DNA of 64,000 nt from Gautieria morchelliformis (GCA_015179125.1 WHVA01000023.1:124001-188000); one strand, 5' to 3'. Positions 10,341 through 22,015 are shown, counted from the stretch's first letter. Program-made: numbers and translations. Notes: a model not told the origin generated them from the letters alone.

Positions 10341-12690
10341 TGCTTGCCCCTGAAGTGGAGCAACCCATCACATTCTGACCACTCCGCTGCCCGCACGAAC
10401 CGTGAGTGCCCTTTCCACAGCTCCTCCACTGCCTTCATCACCGATTCCTCCTTTTCTCCATTCCGGTACTGTGTCCAAATGTCCCAGAGCATTTCCGCTT
10501 CCACCCCAACTGCGGTCACTCCTTTGAGGGCGTGGATTGCAAAGAGGCTTGGGTGGAGCAATGTCATGTCGGCATTGTCTCCACTTCCACTTCCATGATC
10601 CGCACGGCGGGATAGGGCATCAGGCTTGCCCATGGTGCGGCCAGGGTGGTGGTGGAGCATGAATTGAACCAGGACAGGTGTAGGGACCACCATGCTTGTC
10701 GTTGGTTCAATTTCTTGGATGTGTGGAAGTACTCAAGGTTCTTGTGGTCTGTCCAGATCTCGAATGGGCACAGAGCACCCTCAAGGAAGTGTCACCACTC
10801 CTCCAGTGCTCAGATGATTGCCAGCATTTCCTTGTCGTGGATCTCATAGTTCCACTCGACCAGACTAAGGCTTTTAGAGAAGAAGGCAATCGGATGCCAC
10901 CTCCCACCATCTTCTGATGACTGCTGCAACAAGACCACTCCGGTGGCTGCATCAGAAGAATCCGCCTTGACTTGATAAGGGCGAGAGTCATCGGGAAAGA
11001 TCAGGACTGGGGAAGAAGTGATCAGCTCCTTGAGTTTGTCAAAGGAGGGCTGTTCTGGCTCCCCCCACTGCCATCCAACATCCTTCTTGGTGAGGTCAAA
11101 GAGGGGACAGGCATGGCAGGAGAAGTCCTTGATGAACTGCCGGTAGAAATTGACGAACCCAATGAAGGACTGGACTTCCTTCTCGTTTCACAGCGTAGGC
11201 CATTCTGACACGCTGGAAACTTTGACAGGGTCCATCTCCACCATTCCTTCCGACACGATCACCCCAAGATACTCTATCTGCATCTGCTCAAATTCACACT
11301 TCTCCGGCTTGAGACACAGGTTGTACTCCCGGAGCCGCTCTAGCACCCTCCGCACAATCTCCCGATGTTCCATCAGTGTTTTTGTGAAGATGAGGATGTC
11401 ATCAAGGTAGACACAGACAACCCCTTCTGCTATCATGTCACGGAAGATGTCATTCATCATCATCTGGAATGTGGCAGGACTGTTGGTCAGGCCAAAGAAC
11501 ATGACCTGTGGCTCAAAGAGTCCTCGGTTGGTGCGGAATGCGGCCTTCCACTCATCTCCCTCACAGATCCAAACATTGTTGAACCCCAGCAGACATCCAG
11601 CTTAGTAAAGTACCTTGCACCACGGAGTTGTGTGATCAGTTCAGAAATGAGTGGAATGGGGTACCGGTTCTTGATCATGATTGCATTCAAGGCCCGGTAA
11701 TCCTGCACAAGTCTGAGCGAGCTGTCCTTCTTCTTGATGAAGAACACCAGAGATGCCATTGGTGACTTGGAGGGGCGGATCCTCCCTGTATGGAGGTTCT
11801 CTGCAAGGAATGCATCGAGCTCTACCTGCTCCCTGGGTGACAGTGAGTAGACCTTACAGTTGGTGGGCTTTGACCCAGGCTCCAACTCAATGGCATGGTC
11901 CCATAACTTCCGTGGAGGCAGGGCATCAAACAACTCTTTGGCAAAGACATCCTCAAACTCCTGCAGGTACTCCGGAATCTCCACCTCCACTTTATCATGC
12001 TTCCTGGAGGCTTCTGCGAGGCATTGTGAAATATTTCCGGTGGCATGGGCGTGTTCTGCTTCTGGCGGAAGGTTTACCTACAGCAAGCGCTCCCCTTCTT
12101 CCAAGGTGTCTTCCAGGCCAAGTCGGATGATGTCAGAGTCGGAGTCAGAATAGGGAGTGGGTTCTGGTTCATATTCCACTTCCAAATCCTCTTCCACAAG
12201 CAATGGGTGAGGGCCAGAACGACATGTTGGAGCAGTAGGGTCCTGCACAAAGGTGAGCAACTTGCTCGCAGTGGGTGTAGCGCAAGAGGCAGTAGTGATG
12301 ATCTAAGCTATGTCACAGTCACTCTATCTACTGAGCCGTGCTCTCTGGCTCACTCCGCCGTACCTGGGCCTGCTACCTGGCCTCTGGTATACTCCCACCT
12401 GGGGCTCCCTGCTCCAACGTCTGTATGAGCTGTTTGGTCTTCTGCTGCTCCTGACGCTCCTTCCATACTTCCGACCTGCACATGTGACACTTGGTCGGGC
12501 ATCGACTCATCAGCACCTTCCGAGTCTGCCAGTTGACCTCTGGTTGTGCTCCTGCAGCCAGGTAAACCCAAGGATGATGCCTTGCTTCCCCAGGCTGGTG
12601 ACTGCAAAGGAAGTGCATTCCGAGTGTCCATCGTAGCGGAGAATTGTGTCTACTATTTCCATGATGGAACCCACCTCATTGGGGTCACTC
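10341..12690 (-). pseudogene. Old Gypsy A pol remnant (protease, RT, RNase H)
   Basis: Diverged, truncated copy of the Gypsy A pol found at 27161-30800. From high to low coordinate it shows the protease end (ILGFTWLQEHN), the protease-RT linker (HPLLVEEDLEVEYEPEP), RT (FFGLTNSPATFQ; VCVYLDDILIFTK with the catalytic YLDD) and RNase H pieces ([15 protein letters not shown]). Frameshifts are frequent. Both ends are broken inside coding sequence, without LTRs. Compared with the better copy, many CpG sites are now TpG or CpA; for example cttctgctgctcc (12437) against cttccgctgctcc (30437). Confidence 0.9.
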
Positions 12691-12846
12691 ACCTAACTGG
12701 GCAAATGAGTGTCATACTTTGCGTGCAAAGGATCGTGGCACAATTTGCTCATCGTCACCTATATGAACCAATGTCACATTAACAGCTGTTGAGCTAGCAC
12801 TGAGAAATGTGATGAGCCATAGCTGGTGGAAACTAAACAAGGAGTG

Positions 12847-13420
12847 TTACACCTGTTTGCAGTACCTAAGGCGCATGTCGGATTTGCTTCTGTTTTAGCG
12901 CGCAAACTTCGAACAACGATATCTTGCTTGATATCGCTCTGATTCGCTTGAAATTTCATATCTGAAGCTATGTGGACCATAGCTAGGGCATAGAACTAAA
13001 AAATCCAAATAAAACAAGTATTTTTTATTTTGCATTTTGGGTGCTGAGGGGGGAACAATGTCAAGCTTAGCTTACTGTATGTAGTTCAATGCAGGTTTTA
13101 ATTTGTTTGCTACTTTGTACTAATGGTGAGAACCCACTACAGGAGAATCTCCAGAAGAGGGTGTCGTAGGATTGGAGAGGAAGGGCTTAGCTTCTTCTGA
13201 CGTTGGATCAGTGAGATCTGACGGTAGGTGTTCATTCTCGATGTCGGATTTCCTCCTGTGTAGCATAAGCCCCGAAAATCTGAGGGATCATATAACGTGG
13301 AACATATGCGTCATCAAAGTTCGTAATAGCATCTTTGATCCCTTCCGCACTGAGTGCCAATGCACCATAAGGCAACTTCGCCGATCCTGACATGTTCTTG
13401 AGCTTGGAAACCGCGGGGGC
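12847..13420. repeat. Left arm of an about 570-bp inverted repeat
   Basis: Begins TTACACCTGTTTGCAGTACC and matches, in reverse complement and almost without gaps, the right arm at 21031-21604 (paired positions sum to 34451 at both ends checked). The arm includes the 3' end and downstream region of the Pro/Ala-repeat gene. No target-site duplication is visible outside the arms. Either this is a long terminal inverted repeat of an 8.76-kb element, or two opposite insertions of the same repeat. Confidence 0.85.
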
Positions 13421-14500
13421 ACACGCGTATGTGGGGGGTGAGGGGCGTGGAGGTGCTGGGGTGGGCGAGCTGGTGTAGGAGGACGGGGTGGTGGGGGAGT
13501 GGGCGGCGGCCGGTGCGGGTGCAGGTGCAGGTATGGGTGCGGGTGCAAGTACGGGTGCAGATGCGGGTGCAGGTGCGGGTGCAGGTGTGGGTGCAGGTGT
13601 GGGTGCAGGTGTGGGTGCAGGTGCAGGGACGGGTTGGGCGGCAACGCGAAGGATGCGGGGGCGGAGGTGGGCGAGCTGGTGTAGGAGGACGGGGTGGTGG
13701 GGAAGCGGGCGGCGGCGGGTGCAGGGACGGGTTGGGCGGCAACGCGAAGGACGCGGGGGCAGAGGCGGGCGAGCTGGTGTAAAAGAGGACGGGGTGGTGG
13801 GGAAGCGGGCGGCGGTGCAGGTGCGGGTGCAGGTACGGGTGCAGGTGCGGGTGCGGGTGCAGGTACGGGTGCGGGTGCAGGTATGGGTGCAGATGCAGGT
13901 GCAGGGACGGGTTGGGCGGCAACGCGAAGGGCGCGGGGGCGGAGGTGGGCGAGCTGGTGTAGGAGGACGGGGTGGTGGGGAAGCGGGCGGCGGCGGGTGC
14001 GGGTGCAGGTGCAGGTACGGGATAGGTGCGGGGATGGGTTGGGCGACGACGCAAAGGACGTGGGGGGCGCACGCGTACGCGGCGGGTGAGGGGCGTGGAG
14101 GTGCTGGGGTGGGCGAGCTGGTGCAGGAGGACGGGGTGGTGGGGGAATGGGTGGCAGCAGGTGCGGGTGCAGGTACGCGTGCCCTGGGACACGAATGTGC
14201 CTGGGCCGTGGCACTCTGCGGGAGTTGAGTGGTCAGACATCCTGGTATGAGGAATACGGGCCGGGATACTCACGGAAGTTGGCCACTGGGGTTATGGGGG
14301 AGTTGACAGGGAGCTGCTGGTACTTGATGGCGAGCCTGTGGAGCTAAGCGAAAAGGCGCAATTGAAGAACAGGGTCAGTGGATGCTTCGAAGCCCGGGGC
14401 AAGTTCATATGGAAGACAAGTGCCAAACCAAGAGAGGCTGAAGTGTCTGTGGTGCGTGGTGTTGTCAATGGTGCAGCGCGGCAAGCCGCCTATTATGAAT
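13232..14500 (-). pseudogene. Pro/Ala-repeat hypothetical gene, left copy
   Basis: Function unknown. The C-terminal part reads KLPYGALALSAEGIKDAITN, then DDAYVPRYMIPQIFGAYATQ and EEIRHRE, stop at 13232-13234. Upstream (13421-14190) is a G/C-rich hexanucleotide-type array that in the same frame encodes alternating Pro-Ala. Further upstream an exon-like stretch (FSLSWFGTCLPYELAPGFEA, LHRLAIKYQQLPVNSP) leads to a GTGAGT donor near 14275, but a TAG lies inside it, so the model is uncertain. The right copy (20573-21213) has a different first exon. Indels in the array change frame several times. Confidence 0.55.
13421..14190. repeat. GC-rich minisatellite (gtgcag/gtgcgg arrays in a higher-order repeat)
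   Basis: Runs of GGTGCAGGTGCGGGTGCAGG-type hexamer repeats alternate with a longer conserved block (GGGCGAGCTGGTGTAGGAGG, ACGGGGTGGTGGGG, AAGCGGGCGGCGG, GGGCGGCAACGCGAAGG). The block recurs about five times. The array lacks stops in several frames on both strands, which explains the long spurious frames here. Confidence 0.85.
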
Positions 14501-14731
14501 CGGCATAACCCGACCAAGTTCAACTTGCCTTACCAACAATGGGAAATAACAAAAATAAAAGATAGCCCACCAAGTCAACACGAGCAACGAAAAAGGTCAA
14601 AGAACCTCCAGAGGAACTGTCACCTGACATAGCGGGAATTCAGGGCAAAGGTCGGTTTATATATAATGATGCTATTTCAAGCTCACCAGTTATTTAGAAT
14701 CTGTTCAAACTACTAGCACTTTTCAACCGAA

Positions 14732-16217
14732 ATGTCAGGCGGCAAAAAAAGTAACTTTTGAAGACTTAGAATCTGAGTCAGGGTCTTCATATGAGGAAGA
14801 GACCCAGCCGGCTCAAAGTGCATCCGAGTCTGAAGCTGAGCCCAACGACCCTAATCAAGACTCAGAGTCTGAAGAGTTAGTAGAGGTGGCAGTTCCAAAA
14901 CAGGTAAAGGATATTGATGAACCTGATATGCCATCATATTTTTCATTTATAATTTGATGCTCATTTCACGGCGTAGTAATTATCTTGCGTGTTCCGGACG
15001 GCACTGAAGCCGAAGGGTTTGTTGAGCGTGTGAAGCTTCCTGCCAATGTCAGTTACAAGAAGGTCGAGGAACGTATCTTCAAAGCGATAGGGTGCTATCA
15101 AACAGTGAAAAAGATGCTGCACCTAGCTTACCGGCTCAAAGGTGTGTGAGATAAACACCTTTCGAAACTGGCAAAAGAAGAGGACTGGGACAACCTCAAG
15201 GATGATGTGAAGGGCGCTCAGGCAAGGAAGAAAAAGGGCGATGCCAGTGGCGTGGAAGTAGACATCGTTCTGGATGAAAGTGTACGTGTGCATGTGACTT
15301 CACATGGCAGCCGCATCTGATATTATAAGAATTATAGACATCGCTTCGCTTCGCCATACACTTTCCAGGAAAAGGGACAAAACTGTGACAAATGCAGCTG
15401 GCAGGGGCAAAAAGAAGAAAGCTCGTATTCAGGACTTGAACGCCGATTCTGACATTGAAGGATCTGAGATCGAAGAGCATGGCCTACCGACAAAATGGGA
15501 AAGGGATTTCATGGAGGCGTTGAAGGCAGAGTATTCAAACTGTGGCAAACCGGCATGTGCTTCAAAAGTCTGCAAACTGAATAAGAATGGAGAGCACACG
15601 CATTTATCATGGTGCCAACTCCAGTCCTGGGTAACAGCCTTGGTGAGTACAACCTTTGCATTTATATGTATTACTCGCTGCTAATAATGCGAATTTAGGT
15701 TTCTAACATTCACGGGGTCACTCTGAAAGTTCCTCCAAACAACGCTCACTTCGAATATTTCCATTATCGCAAAGACTCCATTCAAAAAGAGAAGACCGAT
15801 GAAGGGTCAACGGCGAACCTGTCCGGCGCTGCATTGGGCCTTCAAGGATCATTTCCTATGATGATGTTCCCACCAATTGACTATTGAATGTTTGCTCAGA
15901 ACATGGTCCTGAACCACCCTGTTACTGTCAATCCTGACAAGAGACCGGAACAGTTGACCCCTGCGACTCCCGGTGACATCGCTTACCCAAGCATCGAAGA
16001 GTTTCTTGACAATGTCCGTAATTGGCCTGAGGCTAGGGGGCGGAACATTGATGAATTCAAAGGTAAATTTGAAGCAAACAACGTTTACTTCCTAAATGAA
16101 CTGAAGGAGGTGACGGCTGATGTGCTCATGGCCAACATCGGGATGTCATGGGGTGACGCGAATTTCATCAAAGGAGCAGCTAGAAAGGCTATAAGGAAGC
16201 TTGCTAAGAAGGTGTGA
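14732..16217 (+). pseudogene. Multi-exon hypothetical protein, SAM-like C-terminus, two TGA stops
   Basis: Not a named family. The N-terminus is Ser/Glu/Asp-rich (TFEDLESESGSSYEEETQ), with a frame slip in an A7 run after the ATG. Then come a conserved-looking exon (RVPDGTEAEGFVERVKLPAN), a basic region, a Cys/His cluster (CGKPACASKVCKLNKNGEH, then HLSWCQLQSW) and a final helical part (PSIEEFLDNVRNWPEARGRN to AARKAIRKLAKKV) with the size and helix pattern of a SAM domain. Introns run about 15286-15336 and 15643-15698. TGA codons at 15147-15149 and 15885-15887 interrupt otherwise continuous frame. The SAM assignment is inference from pattern only. It is directly followed by the FunK1 gene. Confidence 0.55.
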
Positions 16218-16525
16218 GAGGGAGGGAGGCAAGCAGAATTATGCCAGTAGGACACAATAATTAGATTTACTATATACATCAAAAAGAACAATTTAGAGAA
16301 TTATGGATATTTGAGATCGGCAGCCTCAGTACCATCTGAGGCAGCGCACGGCACATTATTGGTATTTAACCTTGAGGCCGCTACCACCAACACACCGCAA
16401 GAATGTAGATGGTTCACTTGTCACATGACTTGTCCGCATGTTGACAACAGCTCTGCCTCTCAGACTCACACAACATAGTTCTTTACTTGTTGTCTGCCTC
16501 TAATTCTCGATATTTGTTATTCCAG

Positions 16526-18810
16526 ATGCCATCAACACCGCCCCAATCTCTCAAGCTTCCGTTGACGAGCACACCATATAGCGTCAGTTCCAGTAAATCT
16601 CATGAATCACACATTCGGACCCAGGATGATTTGAAAAAGCTGATGAAGGGCGAGTTCTCCGGTGTGATATTCAAGAGTAATTCTCTGCTTGAAGAGCGCT
16701 GTCGGGCGGATCAAAAAATTGTCGACACTGTCCTATCCAAACTGAAACCTGGCGTGTTCTGGGACAGCCCAACCAACACTTTCAAGGAATGGCCCAGCCG
16801 CACTGGTCCAGAAAGCGCTCATTATGCGCCGTTGGAGTGGTTACTCAACCAGATTCTGTCCATCTCCTCCCAAAAGCTGTCGAATGGCAATATCCACCGA
16901 GGTCTTCAGTTTTACATGTACGGTCAGGAAATGGCTGAAGGACTTGACACAGACTCCCCCCTAAAACCAGACCTTGTTGGTTGTCAGTCTGTTGGTGAGA
17001 GCCGAGGCTCAAAGCCAAAGCTCTCATGGAATGAGGCTGAAATTTGCGTAGAGGTGAAGAATAACTGGCCTGGTTTGATCCTGCAGTCAAGCACGTACGC
17101 GCACTGTATGTTTACACACCAATTGGATAGACTCTTCGTCACTGTTATCCATTTCAACAACGCAACGATGGGGGTGCGCTTCAGATTTTATTCTCGCATG
17201 GGTCTGGTTGTTATGCCGGAACTTGACCTCTCGAAGGAGGGAGGCTTTAAAGGATTTGTCCGCGGAGTGGTTGGGATTAATTCTTGGACCGACACAAACC
17301 ACGCTGGAATCGATACTACTCGTACCATCACAGACATTGCGATTCCCGAGAGGGGTATATTCAAGATTTCGAAAACACTTTGTGACCGACGTTGCGTTCA
17401 CGGACGAGCAACGCATGTGTATCTTTTGGTCAAGAAGGGTGCGTTTTGACGTTTAGAGATCTGGGCCAGTAGTTAACAATTGGGTTTGAAGGTGCAACCG
17501 CCACTGATGGTTCTCCCGCTCAACCTTCGTCCACTCACCGGTATAACTTACGAAGTCACCAACCCCCGCGTTCTCAGCCTGGAAAAGAGACTGACGGTCG
17601 AGAACCCTTGAGGTTGAAGGGAGGCATATCTTTTCTCTTGCCGGACACTGTCATTCTGAAAGATCATGGCCATTGAAAACCCATAACGAAGAAGGCACAA
17701 TGTTTCGAGCGTTATCGGGCGGATTTGGACTGCCAGACATCCTTGCCTCATACCCTGTCAAGGACGGAATGGATAAGCTCATACCTGATGACGCAACGTA
17801 TTGGCCCGTGTGTGCACCTGAGCCATACGCCGGGGTTAGGCCTGACGAACGAATACATATGTGATCTGTTTTTGAGACCCGAGGGACGTCACTGCCAGCT
17901 GCACAAAGTCCTCGATTGCTCATGCGTTGCATAGTGCACGCCATGTTGGGTATGTGAACGAAGAGGGCATCGGACATGATTTACCTATAATGGTGATTGA
18001 CAGGGCATTTTGGGCTGTTTAAGAACGGCTGGTTGCACCGCGACATAAGCATCGGGAACATCATGCTGATGGATGAAGCTGAGCGGCCGCCTGTGACAGA
18101 GTACGTACCGTCTTTCACATCAGTCCTTTTGTTTTTTATGTTTGCTTCAGTTTTGCCATGACTCGAGAAGTTACTAGATGTGTGGGATTCATATGCGATG
18201 GGGACCAGGCGATTCGTTGGATGGATCAGAAGCGGGAATTAGCAAAGCATCGCTCGGTGGGTCTTTAGTTGTTGTGTGCGGCTTGTGATTTACATGGTTC
18301 TAGGGTACGCTGCCTTTCATGTCTCAGGCGCTGATTGTTGCTTGGGACTCTGGAACACAAGTTGTGCACCAAGTAATTGATGACCTGGAGTCGTTTATAT
18401 GGGTTTTATTTTGGTCAATTCTGGAGATTCTGGAGACCAAGGGGGCACTCGTGCTACTAGAACAGAATTACCGTCAAACGATGCTCTCTGACGAGTTACC
18501 TGTGTTACAAGCTAGGGGAAGTTTCCTTGGTAGGTTAAAGCAACAGGATGCCACGAAAAGCTTCTCCACGGGCTTGAAGCCATTCTCCAAACTCTTGATT
18601 CAATGGTTAATGCTTTCTCAGGAGACTGCTCTGGAATGGCTGAAACCAGACTTCGTTAAGGTCATATTTTCGGACGCCGATGGGTACACTTTACAGGCCA
18701 CCGAGCCATACAGGCAGTATGTAACGATTGGGCTTGAATCTCTTTCAGACCTGCCAGAGAGTTGGGATTATGTTAATGAGGGGGAAATGACAGGTGAAGA
18801 GAGAGGATGA
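16526..18810 (+). pseudogene. FunK1-type fungal protein kinase, broken
   Basis: Fungal-specific kinase family (FunK1), strongly expanded in mushroom-forming fungi. The first long exon (from MPSTPPQSLKLPLTS at 16526) holds the FunK1 N-terminal region with KLSWNEAEICVEVKNNWPG and SKEGGFKGFVRGVVGI. Then come the N-lobe (ILKD..WPLKTHNEEGTMFRAL), the catalytic loop GWLHRDISIGNIM (HRD with Asn), CDGDQA near the metal-binding loop, the GTLPFMSQAL activation segment end and DDLESFIWVLFW. Introns include about 17948-18001 and 18101-18150. Defects: a one-base frameshift near 17670 between ILKD and WPL, and TGA at 17862-17864 where HMRSVFETRG is expected (CGA to TGA). Substrates of this family are unknown. 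Confidence 0.87.
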
Positions 18811-19001
18811 GCTGGGAAAGACCGCATGTAATGCAGGACATATAATATTATGAGATCCTGTAGCCACTGTAGGAAGAGTGGGCACTTACAATGAGTACTT
18901 TTTGCACTACTAAGTGTTGTTTACCAATATCATCCATCACATTGCAGATAATTTTCAACATTCTGACAACAAAAAAATTACATTACAGTAGTACAACTGC
19001 A

Positions 19002-20207
19002 CTACAGATAGCCACAGTCCTTCATCCACCCTCGCGCATGTCTGCGTGTAATCCGATCCAGTGCCTCGTAGAGAAACATGAATAGCTCAGCCCTCTCCTT
19101 ACTTGCAACACATGCACGGAACTCGGCACCATGACGCCTGAGGTGAGCTTTGATGAAGGAGAATGATTCTTCGATCGGGTTGAGATCGGGCGAGTACGGC
19201 GGAAGATACATCAGTTTGATTCCTCTGCAAATGCAAGATTAGGCGCTAGTGAAAACAGTTTATAATGGTAAAAACCTTTGGGCACATAAGAGTGAGACCT
19301 CAGGTATGTGGTGAATGGTGCAGTTATCCATAACAAGAACACTCTGTGGTGCCGGGTAAGGGTTCATTACCTCTAAAAGGCCCTTCAGAAACCCAAGGAA
19401 CTCTGGACTGTCTTATGCCCCTAATTTGATATGGCTATAGATGATTCCATCTTGTGAGAGCGCTGGAAGGATTGAAAATCTGAGTGGATATTAGTGATAC
19501 AATAATGGAGGCCCGTGCACAAATTGTTACCTTTCGCCCCTTTGGAAATGTGCTCGCACTCGAGGCCTACATCCCTTGTAAGCCCATCCCATTAGTCTAT
19601 ACGTTGTGCGAAGGTCAATTGTGCTTTCATCTGTGAAAACCAAACGGTCCGGTGGTTCACTACCAATACGAAACTGGAAAGCAGTCCGCGAGGCTTCACA
19701 GCGCTCTGCGGCTGCCCATGAAAGCTGGATTGGAGACAAATATAAAGGTTGTCATTCTTTGAGGATTTAATGACTCACTTTCTTTCTTTGCAAGCCAAGA
19801 TGTCGAAGCGTCCTCCAGACAGTTGATATACTTACTAAAATACCATGCTGCACCTCTAGCTCTTCGACAAGCTCATCAAGGTAAATATCGGGCGAGCGTT
19901 CAAGAAGCGCAAGAAGAAACTGTTATAAAATAAAATAAGCTACAGCTAAACACAGACATGAATTACTTACTTCACTCTGAGCTGAGGTCATTTTTGACCC
20001 ATGAGATAGCTGCTTTGGCTCTGCCACGATGTCTCCAACATCCCACCAGAGTTTGATTGTGCATTGAACTACATGTAGTGACATATCGAGGTCAATTGCA
20101 ATATAGGTTGATTTCTTGTTGAGCTTGAATTTTTGGTGTATAACGCAATCCCGCAGATCCTTGCTGTACATGTGACGAACAGGTTTAGGGTTGCCAGGGC
20201 GAGGCAT
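19002..20207 (-). pseudogene. Tc1/mariner-type DDE transposase, five exons, one nonsense codon
   Basis: Exons on the minus strand: 20207-19971, 19919-19779, 19724-19531, 19479-19276 and 19224-19002; phases join to 332 codons plus stop. Exons 1-2 form the helix-turn-helix DNA-binding part (YLDELVEELEVQHGILVSIS, TVWRTLRHLGLQRKK). Exon 3 has the first catalytic Asp (LVFTDESTIDLRTTYRLMGW), exon 4 the second (VLVMDNCTIHHIPE) and exon 5 the Pro-rich DDE end with the third acidic residue (LPPYSPDLNPIEESFSFIKA). TAA at 19413-19415 interrupts exon 4 between LGA and DSPEF. It would cut and paste its own DNA at TA sites. Terminal inverted repeats were not clearly found. It lies inside the inverted-repeat block, beside FunK1. 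Confidence 0.92.
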
Positions 20208-20572
20208 ATGAGCGATGGTGTGGGTAGTACATACAAGGAGAATGGAAGTTCCCAAAACACACACCCTGACCAAGAATTCTATGACATGAATCGTGCGACA
20301 GCATTTGCACCCTTACTCCCAATGCTGAACCCCAAATCAAGTGTAATTTTCAGGTGTCGAATGGCCACTATCCCATTTTTATTGGTGAGTTTGCTACTTA
20401 TGCTTACTTTACATCCTCGCTGAAAGGGCTGTCACGCGTCCCAACTACAAGTCCACCATTGTGACTTGAAGCACCCCTTCTACTCGTACAAGCATGAGCA
20501 GTTCCTTCCTGTCATCCACCCGCACCCCAACCCACCGCAGCTCCATCGCTCCTACCGTCAACAACCCTCGCG

Positions 20573-21213
20573 ATGACCACCACCACGTCCCGCACCTCCA
20601 CGCGCTACTGCAACACCAACCGCGGCGATGCCCTCGCACGCCTCGAGGGCCGCCAGCCCAGTCGTGTCACGTCCGCGCTCCCGTCCCTCTACCGGCTGCC
20701 GTTTGGGCCGGTATCCCCCATGTCCCCTGCGTGGAGTCCCCTGGGTGTCAAGGTGTGTTGACGCCCCCGCACCCTGCTAACTGTATGCCCAGTCTCCTCG
20801 TGATGAGCTCCGTGTCGTCCATGCTGCAATCGCACCCGCACCTGCACCCATACCTGCACCCGTACCTACACCTGTACCTGCACCCGTACCTGCACCCGCA
20901 CCCGCACCTGCACCTGCACCCGCACCCACACCTGCACCCGCCGCCGCCCGCTCCCCCACCACCCCGTCCTCCTACACCAGCTCGCCCACCCCAGCACCTC
21001 CGTGCCCCTCACCCCACCACATACGTGTGCGCCCCCGCGGTTTCCGAGCTCAAGAACGTGTCAGGATCAGTGAAGTTGCCTTATGGTGCATTGGCACTCA
21101 GTGCAGAAGGGATCAAAGATGCTATTACGAACTTTGATGATGCATATGTTCCACGTTATATGATCCCTCAGATTTTCGGGGCTTATGCTACACAGGAGGA
21201 AATCCGACATTGA
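20573..21213 (+). pseudogene. Pro/Ala-repeat hypothetical gene, right copy
   Basis: Second, inverted copy of the gene at 13232-14500. Exon 1, 20573-20752, starts MTTTTSRTSTRYCNTNRGDA and ends before a GTGTGT donor. The intron runs 20753-20792. Exon 2 reads SPRDELRVVHAAIAPAPAP and continues as a Pro/Ala(Val/Thr) repeat (about 20828-20945). A one-base indel near 21015 shifts frame relative to the C-terminal part (KLPYGALALSAEGIKDAITN onward). The frame ends at TGA 21211-21213, where the left copy has CGA (13238-13240), so this copy is two residues shorter by a C-to-T change. Function unknown. Confidence 0.58.
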
Positions 21214-21604
21214 GAATGAACGCCTACCGTCAAATCTCACTGATCCAACATCAGAAGAAGCTAAGCCCTTCCTCTCCAATCCTACGACACCCTCTTCTGG
21301 AGATTCTCCTGTAGTGGGTTCTCACCATTAGTACAAAGTAGCAAACAAAATTAAAACCTGCATTGAACTACATACAGTAAGCTAAGCTTGACATTGTTCC
21401 CCCCTCAGCACCCAAAATGCAAAATAAAAAATACTTGTTTTATTCGGGTTTTTAGTTCTATGCCCTAGCTATGGTCCACATAGCTTCAGATATGAAATTT
21501 CAAGCGAATCGGAGCGATATCAAGCAAGATATCGTTGTTCGAAGTTTGCACGCTAAAACGGAAGCAAATCCAACGCGCGCCTTAGGTACTGCAAACGGGT
21601 GTAA
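21031..21604. repeat. Right arm of the about 570-bp inverted repeat
   Basis: Reverse complement of 12847-13420, ending GTACTGCAAACGGGTGTAA at 21604. Differences between arms include several CpG-to-TpG/CpA changes. The homology then stops abruptly (gcacatcaaacc outside, against ggagtg outside the left arm). Confidence 0.85.
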
Positions 21605-21808
21605 GCACATCAAACCATATGGTTTGAAGCACAATGTACTTGTCTGAGGTAGGCTAGCTTCATTAAGCAAAAAGTCCACCCACTGTTCAATGATCTATAT
21701 CAATTGACCATGGCTTGCAGAAAAGAAACATACATTCAGATATGGTTTGTTAGAGTTATGTTCTCACCTGACAGAGGGGAAATGTAAGATGGGTGGTCTT
21801 AAACCCCT

Positions 21809-22015
21809 TGCATCACATGGGCAGGCAGAACTCAACCAATGATAGTATTCTGTATGCTATGTAGTGATGGTTTAGGGTTAAGATAAGATGGGGAACTGCC
21901 AGGTGGTTCCCATGCAAGAACTATACAGTGGGTCTGCAAGGACCCACTGGTGCTAACTAAGCTACCAGAAATAAGCATTGCCTTAAGTGGCAATGGGTAA
22001 ATATGTATATCTACA
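21809..22015 (-). mobile_element. Degraded Gypsy C 3' LTR
   Basis: TGCATCACATGGGC... to ...CTACA. Aligns with 26021-26432 at both ends (GGTATTCTGAATGC-like and ACTATACAGTGGGTC motifs) but lacks the central hairpin region. On the minus strand it is preceded by the purine-rich GAGGGGGAGGGTG, the polypurine tract, and the chromodomain fragment at 22490-22745, as expected for a 3' LTR. Confidence 0.68.

Noticed and set aside
13288..14273. Long open frames on both strands (up to about 319 codons), rich in Pro/His/Thr or Gly/Ala/Arg
   Set aside because: They are products of a GC-rich hexamer-based minisatellite whose unit is a multiple of three; only the Pro-Ala frame leading into the conserved C-terminal block is plausible.
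12847..21604. Starship-like or KDZ giant transposon
   Set aside because: No tyrosine recombinase or KDZ transposase inside, and no target duplication; kept only as an inverted-repeat block.
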